Of a DNA stretch of 64,000 bases, positions 47,101-55,900 are shown in pieces. Every line of letters starts with the position of its first letter. Within the stretch, counting starts at the first letter, position 1. Below the pieces are notes generated by a model. It was not told where the DNA came from, ran no database searches, and saw nothing but the letters and a program-made list of their open reading frames with translations. Where the stretch lies: positions 14,993,940 through 15,057,939 of the forward strand of contig LS997563.1 in the NCBI GenBank assembly GCA_000469685.2. Direction: 5' to 3'. The position numbers were made by a program, and so were the translations under genes. This DNA comes from Haemonchus contortus (lineage: Eukaryota > Nematoda > Chromadorea > Rhabditida > Trichostrongylidae).

Positions 47101-49296
47101 CCCCCAAAGTTCCTGGCCTTATCGTGCCCTATCCAGCTGTTTTCCGACCTAATTCCTGCACAAATGGTATCAGAGGGGGTTTCGAATTCAAACCATGTGC
47201 AAAACTCCGAAACAATTTTTTCGTGAACACTGCCTTTAAACCACTTTTTCATTCTTTTCAGTGCCTGTAACGCCAAATTGAGCTTCTATAGGTCTATCTA
47301 CTGATTTGTGATGATCTCAATACATTAGCAGAATTACCAACATTAGGAAAGGGAACCATTTGGGTGAGTAGTGGTATTAATAATTGCACGAATTTCCATC
47401 ACAGTACAGTAGCGCTCGAAAGCTTTCAGCCAAATGCTTTTTTAATTGTAACCCTTTCCTACTGAAACTAATCATGCGGAATTTCGATATGTCGGGGTGT
47501 ATCGTGAATATTGTAGGCTATTGACCTGCAATTTGATCATGTCCCCCGTATTCTGGAGTGTTTGAACTCGAGAACAATGCCAACAACGAATTACATCAAG
47601 ACTTGATAGAGAAACAACGCTCTTGATCACAGCGGCGCAGCGGGAGGGCATCAAGCCGATGAGTTTTCGAACGAAAGTCAAGGGCATGGCGTGCCATTCA
47701 CAAGGCACTAGTTGGAGGAAATCTTTTCATTATTCCCACTCAGTTTGTTCAAATAGCGTGACAGCATATCTCCTATAACCTTCAACCACTTCTTCAACAC
47801 CCCCCCCCCCTAAATTGTTTTTGAACAGAATTGAGAAGTTTTGAGCTTGGCCCCGCTCGTCTCGGTGCAAACCCCGTCCACTCTGGAGATTTGAACGCTG
47901 GGTGGGGTATGGAAGATATGTGATCAACATATCTCCCATAAACCCCAACCACCTTTTTCCGCTTTCTAAAATGTATTCAAACGACGTTTATTTAGTATCT
48001 ATAGGTGAATATCTTCTAACTGAATGCGCTACTCGCCCATCGTAGGCGGAGTTTGCTAAAATTACGCATGACCATTAGATCTTTATCACTCTCCTTATTG
48101 CTTTTCTGGCCAGTGCGCCTTTGTTGAATAGAGTTATGAATTCATCTGATAAGTACCGCCCATTGTGAGGAGGACATTTCGCTCGGCCTACAGCAGGTGG
48201 GTCTCCTTTGCCTGGTTTGTTGACCCTATCCCCACCGTTGCCCATTTTTCCCGGTGTGTGTACCTTTTCGAAGCCAAATAAGACATTTGGGTATTCGCAC
48301 CGCACATTCCGGCACTTGCCCCGCCTCCCTCGCCCCGTCCTCCGTGGGCGGAGTTCCGCAGAGGTCATATGTGCTCCGTTGATCTTATCTCAGAATCCAC
48401 CCATTTTGAACTCGTCTCGATCTCTGATGGTGTTTTTAAGGTAATATTGAATTTCCCGTTGAACATGCAAACGTACATACAAACATACATGCATAAATAA
48501 ATATATATATATATTCATAAACACAAAACTTGTGGATTATATATAGAAAGGATATGCTCTCTCATTTGTTCAACTACATCTGTGAGCTAGTCGTAAAAAA
48601 CTTGGCATAAAGTCTTCACTATCATGCTCTAATTTAATTTCTGAACAAAAAGAAAAATGAATTCAACTAATCCCCTGAAGTTGTCCAGTTGCTGCCATAA
48701 CCCTTGAAAATGATCATTGCTTGATCTCGAGGTAACAATGCATACCGAAATAAACCGTGAGAAGGATGATATATTGAAAATATCTAGCATAGAATTCAGG
48801 TGTTTTTGTCAGCATGGACCCCGCGAATGCGAGAAGAACGCTCTTCAAGCTTGTGTTATGTCGTATTTACCTGACGTCGACGATCATCTGGAGTTGAGTG
48901 AGTTGAACCTTTAATTGTGCGGTTATCCACAAATCAATATATCTGTGATTCACTCCCTCTATTACAGTAGGTTGCATTCAAGGAGGTGCTGCATTCAACG
49001 ATTCTGTGGCTTCATGTATCAGCAATGACGCTTTAAAATCTCGCGCCACAAGCGACCAGTAAGATCATTTCATATGCGAATGTGCTGATACCTTATTTAT
49101 AAGAATCACAATGCTTTTCAAAAAAAAAAGGAAAATAAGACGGCAAACAAGATTTCATGTCTGTTTCACAATGCATGAACTATTTTTTACTTGAGATTTT
49201 TTCAGAATAGCAAAGTGTGCTCAGTCCGATTTGGGCCGTAGTCTTATGTCTCATCACGGCCGAATCCAAAATAGTAGGGCCCCTGGAGTGACGTGG
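35135..49296 (+). CDS. GILT-family lysosomal thiol reductase, five exons seen
   Basis: GILT enzymes reduce protein disulfides in lysosomes or are secreted. The exons are 35135-35265, 44127-44246, 48800-48897, 48968-49058 and 49206-49296, and every junction keeps phase. Exon 1 gives a signal peptide (MLRLLRLLLLVTYSNS) and VNIDVFGESRCIHTT, the strand and active-site segment. Exon 2 gives FLREQLLPAY and YHPFGVSKYTKC. Exon 3 has the exact GILT signature CQHGPRECEKNALQAC. Exon 4 has GCIQGGAAFNDSVASC, and exon 5 CAQSDLGRSLMSHHG and APGVTW. The active site is C-I-H-T rather than CxxC, as in some nematode paralogues I know of. About 177 residues are covered. The usual C-terminal segment after VxW is missing; its exon may lie at 53015 or be unrecognised. 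Introns 1 and 2 are 8.9 and 4.6 kb. Confidence 0.9.
35348..35847 (+). mobile_element. AGCGCTC-ended MITE, full copy A
   Basis: The 500-bp element starts GTAGCGCTCAAAGTACTCGGCC and ends, inverted, GGCCGAATACTTTTGTGCGCTAC. Terminal inverted repeats extend about 50 bases (GCCGTTAC against GTTACGAC-type blocks). It is colinear with the copy at 53189-53669. It lies in GILT intron 1. Confidence 0.8.
35848..40390. other. GILT intron 1, no gene recognised
   Basis: Long intronic stretch. Minus-strand frames at 37872-38150 and 38537-38794 look partly protein-like but have no family match. At 38631 a plus-strand ATG opens a short signal-peptide-like frame with no continuation. A poly-G run lies near 39287-39299, and 39500-39720 shows satellite-like GGGCGGGG blocks. 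Confidence 0.4.
40395..40610 (+). repeat. Dispersed repeat, copy 1
   Basis: Matches 57410-57600 over about 200 bases (AAAGCCC(A/T)CA, TCATGTGTT, GCTTC(A/G)AATTTTT and ACTTTCCT(T/A)CCAA blocks). It appears to be the 3' part of a repeat whose AAGCGCT-type start is seen at 55185 and 57245. Confidence 0.55.
40640..41215 (+). mobile_element. TTAA-type element, truncated copy
   Basis: Colinear with 46620-47239: AAAACGATGAA at the left, GAGGCGGTCGA and CTCCAATGCGAAAGTGGTGA in the middle, and the terminal ATGCCT followed by TTAA at the right. The left end is missing. It lies in GILT intron 1. Confidence 0.7.
41656..42701 (+). mobile_element. Mariner-type element with near-perfect termini, 1,046 bp
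   Basis: The left end TACAGGGTGGGTCAAAATTA and the reversed right end TACAGAGTGGGCCAAAATTA agree at 26 of 28 bases, with TA outside. The interior holds a broken plus-strand transposase: MLAHQSCPAAYKKL-like and FTEEKISAVKKVPN near 42150-42260, then WSPDLNPLDVSVWSAF near 42570. The element is 250-300 bp shorter than an autonomous mariner, so it is a deletion derivative. It lies in GILT intron 1. Confidence 0.85.
42702..43571. other. GILT intron 1, no gene recognised
   Basis: AT-rich intronic DNA between the mariner and the Mutator-type MITE. Confidence 0.4.
43582..43973 (-). mobile_element. Mutator-type MITE, copy 2, with 10-bp target duplication
   Basis: This 392-bp inverted copy of the element at 7214-7602 looks over 90% alike by eye. 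Perfect 10-bp direct repeats TGTACTGTTC flank it at 43572-43581 and 43974-43983. A nine-base C run (43867-43875) is a local difference from copy 1. It sits about 150 bp before GILT exon 2. Confidence 0.9.
44295..44340 (+). repeat. Short AGCGCTC-family MITE remnant
   Basis: GTATTGACCCTTATCAGCCTGCAATCTGATCATG resembles, in parts, the inner conserved block of the family (compare 47500-47540). Only this block is left. Confidence 0.4.
44817..45530 (-). mobile_element. CR1/jockey-like LINE endonuclease relic
   Basis: The minus strand shows HKLHHDIMAIVETWPSSKD near 45430-45370. It then shows AFLDLYNSYGFSHFVTTHPH and VLSDDNKLVESVDVGHLLAP near 45000-44870. These match the middle and end of the endonuclease of CR1/jockey-type LINEs (ETW, the F-x-D-x-x-N-S-x-G block, the L-V-x-x-V block). 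Frameshifts and stops are present. It lies in GILT intron 2, antisense. Confidence 0.65.
45531..46530. other. GILT intron 2, no gene recognised
   Basis: A 134-codon minus-strand frame (45518-45922) shows no family likeness. Nothing else is supported. Confidence 0.4.
46535..47235 (+). mobile_element. TTAA (piggyBac-type) non-autonomous element, full copy
   Basis: 701 bp from AGGCAGGG to ACTGCCT, with TTAA at 46531-46534 and 47236-47239. Copies: 40640-41215 (left end lost) and 50360-51040 (inverted, other end lost). It encodes no transposase. It lies in GILT intron 2. Confidence 0.8.
47408..47545 (+). repeat. AGCGCTC-family MITE fragment
   Basis: Starts ACAGTAGCGCTCGAAAG, continues with GGAATTTCGATATGTC and CCTGCAATTTGATCATG. 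About 140 bp of the 500-bp element, most like the fragment at 20835. Confidence 0.65.
47755..48365. repeat. Degenerate satellite-like repeats
   Basis: Two similar blocks, CATATCTCCTATAACCTTCAACCAC at 47764 and CATATCTCCCATAAACCCCAACCAC at 47928, are about 165 bp apart. GGGCGGAG-type cores follow at about 48045 and 48347. It resembles decayed units of the satellite at 32160. A C run of about ten lies near 47800. Confidence 0.45.
48490..48535. repeat. ATACA/TA simple repeat
   Basis: CATACAAACATACATGCATAAATAAA followed by a short (AT)n run, in GILT intron 2. Confidence 0.7.
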
Positions 49297-50320
49297 GTGA
49301 GTGTTCTGTTTCGGTTGAAAAATGTTTAAAATGCTTTGGCTGCTATTATGATATTGCTCCAATCGTTCCTCGGTGCTCGCAAATTGGGGTCTCTTTTTAT
49401 ACCTTCTCCAACCTTGAGTAATCACAATGATTTTTCGATCTCTCTAGAGTTTGTAGAATTGTGTATTTCATGTATCTTTCCAATTTCACTTTTATGTGAT
49501 ATGAAAAAGTGCAACTAGGACGTAATAACCCAGTTTAGGTCCCTTGGATTTTGATCAACAGTGTTCGGGAAAAAGAAGCTGAACGGTCACTGCAGAAAGT
49601 GCTCTGTCAACGCTACTTCAAACCTCCTCCGCCCGAGTGCGCCGCGTTCGGTCCAAGTTCATCAGAGCAGATATAAATACACTTCCAGATAGATGAACTT
49701 TCAATTGTTCGGTAGCTTTCGGCGCCCTCATTTTGAAATTGATGAGGTTTCTGAAAGCTCTCCATAAGTCCTTTGTAATTGCATTGAACCGAAAAGCAAA
49801 TCATGGAGCACACCACGAGTAATTGTGGTTCTGATCATTACAGCTGATTTGTCATTTGTCCACTTCCTGTGGCCCACCTATTCTTGTTGCCGTTGCATTA
49901 GATTAATAAGAAAGATTCGCCAGTTTTCCAGTTTTTTTTCTTTTTTATTTATCTTTATCATTATTGTGTACGCTGCTGAAGGCAAACGTGAGAGATGAAC
50001 AGTACTATACAATACAACTGCGAATATAATAAATCACAACTAATATCATGTTGTGATTATCTATCACGATTTTAAGTAACATGATGAGAACAATTAATGA
50101 AGGAACGCTGGTAGATTTAAAAATCAGGATGTCTTCCGCTCCATACTTTATCGAATATCTTACACTTGTTTCCTTCAGTGTACTTGGAGTAATAATATTT
50201 TTATGTATCACACATGTACTTATGCTGTAGTGCTAGCGGCTCTATGTGCGAAACTTCTAGCTCTCACATCACCCTATGCCGCGTCATGAATTACTTACCA
50301 TTAATTTGTCCACCTCTAGA
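49297..50320. other. Downstream of GILT exon 5, no exon recognised
   Basis: I looked here for the expected last GILT exon (a phase 0 segment encoding V-x-I-N-G) and did not find one. Otherwise no feature. Confidence 0.4.
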
Positions 50321-50357
50321 AGACGTGTATATACTTCCGTAAGGCATATACACGTCT
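50321..50357. repeat. Perfect 11-bp stem hairpin
   Basis: AGACGTGTATA (50321-50331) and TATACACGTCT (50347-50357) form a perfect stem with a 15-base loop, abutting the TTAA end of the next element. Confidence 0.75.
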
Positions 50358-50359
50358 TA

Positions 50360-51040
50360 AAGGCACTGTTCACGAAAAAATGGTTTCGGAGATTTGCACA
50401 TGGTTTGAGTTCGAAGCCCCCTCTGATACCATTTGTCCAGGAATTAGGTCGGAAAACGGCTGGATAGGAAACAATAAGGGCAGGAACTTTGGGGGACGGG
50501 ATGCCTCCGCCTTTGCTAGGTTGACTAGGAGTTCAAGTTGTCCTTCACCACATTCGCACTGGAGCGAAGTTGCTGAAAAATCGATACGCAGATTGGCAAA
50601 TTGCCAGGAATGATCAGCTGGTCGACCGCCTCGTACAGGAGCTCGTATTCGGCTGTTATTTCTTTTATTCGCGTATTGTTTGTTTTTTTGTTATTAATTT
50701 TTTACGGTAGCATTCTTTAACTATTCTCGTAAGTTTATTGAAGATTTTAACATATTTTGTGTAGATTATTGCATGCAAATTTTTTTTTATTTTAGAAACT
50801 CCGTTAATATCGATGTGTTGTCTGTATTGCAGACATTGCGTCGCCTTCGTGCATTCTCGCTCGAACGCTCCCTAACCGCAGTTTTTTCAATGTGAAATTC
50901 GTCCTACCCCCTTTCCAGCTCTTTTTTTTTACCCTTTGTAATTCTTTTTGTTCATCGTTTTTTGCGCTTTTTTTGGTTGTTATCGCTTTATTCTAAAGTA
51001 GTTCTATCAATTCCCGTCAGAAAAGGGTACCCTAACTTTT
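50360..51040 (-). mobile_element. TTAA-type element, inverted copy
   Basis: Reverse complement of 46545-47239 over about 680 bp: starts after CTTAA with AGGCACTGTTCACG, then GTTTCGGAGATTTGCACATGG, and later the TTTTTTGCGC and GGGTACCCTAAC blocks. The far TTAA end is missing. With the copy at 46535 it makes an inverted pair 3.1 kb apart. Confidence 0.8.
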
Positions 51041-51229
51041 TTGTGAATAGGATAGATTTGTATGTAGATTTCATCATAGCTAATTTCTTGATACGTTTGG
51101 AAAACTGAGATGACAGTATAATTAATGTAAGGCCTATGACTGAACCAACTGGAGAAACAGCAACACGTAACACTCACCACCCATCGAATATTGAAAAAGA
51201 AAAACCTGTGAGCTGGAACTTATCCACAT

Positions 51230-52460
51230 ACACGCGCTTTTTTGTCGAATTGGGATTTGGACGTGGGTTCGCTTACTGGAAAATCCTTATAGGTCCTTGA
51301 TCCGGTGAAGTGTAGCACCGTCCAAGTCATATGCCTTCAGGAGACCCGCTTAAAGGAGCAAAGGCTAGAGAAATCGGAGAGGGTGTCACGCTTTAGTACA
51401 ACGGAGATATCACCAAAGGTAATGATGTAGTCGTGGCAGTGTCTACATCTCAGAGAGCCTGTCTCCGACGTCAACAGGATTAGCAGTCGATTCGTGGCGG
51501 TGAGTATAGACAAGGAGTGGTCCTAGACAACAATATCCGTGTACGTACTTCAGGTCAGCTCCCCCGTCTACGAAAAGGATGGGTTCTATCTAATCCTTGG
51601 CACAGCTATCCGAGCTGTTCCGGAGGGACTATTTCACCAGAGGAGGTGTTCTGTATGGGCAAGTCGGGAGTAATAGGAGGGGTCCGAAAAGGGTGCAAGG
51701 AGATGGAGAAATAGGAGTAGAAACGATGAAGATGAGAGGGTATTCAATCTGACTTGGCCATGACTTGGCATTCTGTAGCACCATTTCCGCGAAAAGAAAG
51801 ACTTAGAAGTTAACCTACAGCAGTGTTTAAAAGGAACGGAAATAGATCATGCGCTTGTAAAAAGACCGTACCTCAGAATTGTAAAAGAATATTAAGTACT
51901 GCTTGGCGGAGAACTAGCTACGCGGCACATGTTTCTTCGAGCAGACATAGCCATGAAGATTCCCAAGAAAGCAGAGGCCAGAACAGAGCGGGCATCCAGT
52001 GGTGGAGACTGTACAAAGCCGAAAGAGAAGAAAGCAAAAGGAAGCTATTGCAATCTGTTCTCCCAGTTCCTGAAGGACCGATCCGGCAGACTTGAAGCAA
52101 CTCTGTAGAAGTTACCTACAGTGGGCGAGTGGAACGCTGGGAGGGACTCGAAGTCGATTCCGAGGAGACAAGGAAGTATGTTTTTAGAGCGATGCACCAT
52201 GCAGCGAGGGAGAAAACGGCCTATAAGCGGTGGGGAATACGAGAAGACCCCAGAAGACCTAGCTGCCTGTAGAAGTACCTAGGGACTCGACAAGGCCGCT
52301 GCAGAGAAGGCAAATGATACGGAATGGACACCTTGTATGAGATACTCGATGGTCGAGAGGAAGAAAAGTTCGTCTTCCGGTTGTCGAAAGCGCATCACCA
52401 CGCTACTCAGGACATCGGGGTAGGGAAGTTCTTCAAGAATAGCGAAGGTAGAAAGTCATT
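51230..52460 (+). mobile_element. RTE-type LINE relic, endonuclease and linker
   Basis: Plus-strand frames, broken by stops, show ICLQETRLKEQRLEKSERVS near 51330, NRISSRFVAVSIDKEW near 51475, AIRAVPEGLF near 51605, GIQWWRLYKAEREESKRKLL near 51995 and EEKFVFRLSKAHHHATQDI near 52360. The order and spacing follow the intact element at 26616 (QETRW, RFDDRLMKI, RIKWWRLKEKEKES, RYVYRLAKTHH), so it is the same clade but a different, dead family. The reverse transcriptase part is absent. Confidence 0.75.
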
Positions 52461-52912
52461 GTGATATTAATAATGTTATGTGAATGTGATAGGTAAACTA
52501 CATATTAAGTAATATCACCAAGAGAGTAAATTACATAGGTGTAGAACCTACGAAACGGTCAGAAAGTGAGTTTGGTGGTAGTTAGTATCAGAGGTTTCCC
52601 AGCACCCATCCATATACACATAGGTACACAAGGAGTTGTTAAATGAATGCGTCTGCAGCTGCAGACAGAATTCAGTTGAAACTTGGGTCTCCTTTCACTC
52701 GCTCGCCTGTGATGTGGCCTCGCCAAATTACTTAACATCACTGTTCTCGCTACAACTGCTTATTTTGTAATATCAAGTCAAAACATAAAGTATTAGTGGC
52801 ACATCTGAAAACCTTCTTTGCAATGTTTCGAGAAATGTATGAACGGTGGTCTCCATGAATCAGTTCGTCTACTGGCAAGTAGAGAGAGTGCGTGACTCAC
52901 ACGTCATTTGAT

Positions 52913-55900
52913 ATGATGATTTTTTGTCTTCTCATTGATACTTTGATCATCGCACTTGCAATATGTTTCAGTACTTATACGAATTCTTCTTTTTTCCCTA
53001 TTTGCGTTTTTCAGAATGTAACAGATTCTTTAGCTCCAAGAGCCGGTATTAGTACAGCTGAGTCTAAGCAGAGGTTCATAGTCAACATTAGACAGGTTGA
53101 TCCTCGGGTAAGTAAACAGAGATACGATAAGTTGTAATCAGAACAAAACTTGCACGCCGCCGCGGGCTGTCCCATATCCATGCATACGGTAGCGCTCAAA
53201 AGTAATCGGCTAAATGCTTTTTCTGCCGTAACTCTTTTCCTAGCGGAGCGAATCGCGCAAAATTTTGATATATTCAACAGAAGCATATTTGACACTATAT
53301 ATTTGACTGCAAAGCAGAAATATCCACGCAACTAAGGGGAAATTGTCTGTTGGGATAGTAGACTTTGCTGAAAGCAAGGTTAGCGACGTCTGCAGTTATT
53401 CCTTCATCTCCTTCACTGTGCTCGGCATTAGCGCTCATACACTTTGGACATGACAAAAAAGAAATCCTAGAGACACCTGTGTCTCGGTTGATTTTGAGTT
53501 TTTTTGGATATCTGTAACATGATTAGATTGCAGGTTAATAGTGGTAAATATTCACAGCACCCCCATGCTACACACATTGAAATTTCGCTTGGTTAGCTCC
53601 AGTAGGAAAGGAGTTACGAGTGAAAAGTACGGCTGACGAACCACTCGGCCGTATACTTTCGAGCGTTGTATATTCTAAGGTATATGAAAGTATCTCTTCA
53701 TGCTGAAACATCGTGGTGGGGCAGGAACAGATGTTTGATAAATAATTCAAACAGTTGCTGTAAGGTGGTTTAAATACAGTAATGAAGCTCTCATATGCAT
53801 GTATATCTCATAGTTGGGGTAGTTGCCGGGAGGAAATTAACTCCGATAAAAGCAACACCGTTCGAATTTCGAGCGGAAAGCTATGTTGTGCATACAACTA
53901 TCTAGTTGTTCTAGTTATCGAGAGAAAACAATTTATTTGCTACGTTCTCAATTATTAGCTTCTACCCTGGGGGTCTCCTGGGCCACTCTCTGACCCGACC
54001 TCCTAGTTCCAATACATGTGAAAACGCCGTAAAGAATTTTGGGCTCAAGGTGCAGATGGACAACTTCACTCAAACACAGATCAGTAGATTTTTTCGTGTT
54101 TTCGTTCTTACTTGGTTTTGATCCAGACTATATTTAGTAGGTCAGAACAAGACAGAGTTCAAGTCCAACGAAGCTACTCAATTCCGAGAGACTCGAAGAT
54201 CGCGACAAAGAGATGGAATGCATCGGAGGAGTTCTAACAAATATATAGGATTGCTGATAGGTGGAATGCATTGTTTGATTTCCCGATACGCCCACTTTCT
54301 TCAAGCCACCTGCTGCGGTTGTATTCAATCACTCGTAACCTTCAAGACTTTTATTGCTATGCTGGATTTTTGTCGACTAGTTATAATTATTACACTGAGG
54401 AACCCTTAAATACTTTTTGCAGAGCACTTTTTCGAGATTGTACTCGGCCTCAACAATTCGTTGTCCTTTGATAGAAATCCATGGAACCTGGAACGGCACA
54501 AGCATACCGGAAACTCACTTTTACGTCAACAACAACTCACCCAAGTGATATGGTCCGAAATTTCTCGCGCAATTGTTGCGCCATGTATTGCTACGAAAGT
54601 GAAGCCAGTGGAAGTAGTGGCACATTTGTAAAGCCTGAAAATACTTACTTACTTCCGCCAGGTCGTAGCCTTCTTGAGCACCCAGCGTAACTTAATTATC
54701 CAAATCAACAGAAGATTCAAAAGACAGTAGGAACGGTCACACTTCGAGTTTCCCTTGACATAGACAATCATATCCAACCCTCAAAAGCATTGTAACGAAA
54801 GTAAAGTCATTTTAGACCCATTTCCAGATTTTTCTAAGTACTAGTGAATTGTTAACTAGAGAGATCAAGAGCTTCTCTTGTCCTTTATACGAATCGCTGA
54901 TGTCTTTTGTTCAAAGATCGGGAAGCTGTGACTTGAACAAATCATTGACTGCCGTTATCAAATCATATTAAGTTACAAACTTTTTCCCACAATGCTCGAG
55001 AAGGCTCTGCACATGGTGATCAAAAAGGGCAACGTTCCGGGTAGGATCAACGAACAACCTGGAACCGAACGAGGTCAGTAAAATTCTGACGGGTTTCTGA
55101 AGCTGAATATCGACGTGCGTAGTCGTTCCTTACGTACCTGAGTAACAGTTTTTTACCACTTTTTATAACCGCGTAGGCCATATGCTAGGATTCATGGGGC
55201 AAGCGAGAGCTGAGACTATATCCTCTATACACATAAAGCGCTAACTTTGTGTGTCTGTTTGTATGCAAGTTTGTGCGTCCTTCCAAAAGTCACGTAGGCA
55301 CGATGTGGATTGACGCGAAATATCATGTAAGCTTGGCGAGGAAGTGATATAAAATAGGAACCCAATCGTTGATGTCTGTATCGATCCGAGAATCGACATC
55401 TAGTCAATTCATGGCGTCATAGGCTGAAAATCACAACTCGCCTCCCACGACGCAGGACAATCAAACCCTTAGGAAATAGAAGAGGTTTGAATGGAAACAA
55501 TTCCGCGAACACCTATTAGTGTCAGCAGATCAATACCAACAAAGCGGCATCAGATCGTTCGAATTGGGGAATAACACCTGATTCTTATACGCCAAACCTT
55601 CTTCTGACTATTTACCGTCGTGCTACATCCCTATACTATGGACGATTCATCTATCCGTTCGCAGCCAACTGAGGGAGAAAAGTGGTTAGGCTTTGTGGAC
55701 AAAAAACTTCTTGCTCACGAAGGATGTTTACCGAAAATACCTTCGGTATCTAGCATATTTTCCAGAGTAGACGCGTAATTTTTCATAGAAACATGACCAG
55801 AAATCCATAGAAATCCACAGAAATCTGATCTAATCGAAATTCTAATTTTAAATGTGGATTTCCCACAGATGCGCACTCCAAAGTACTACTATCCAATCCA

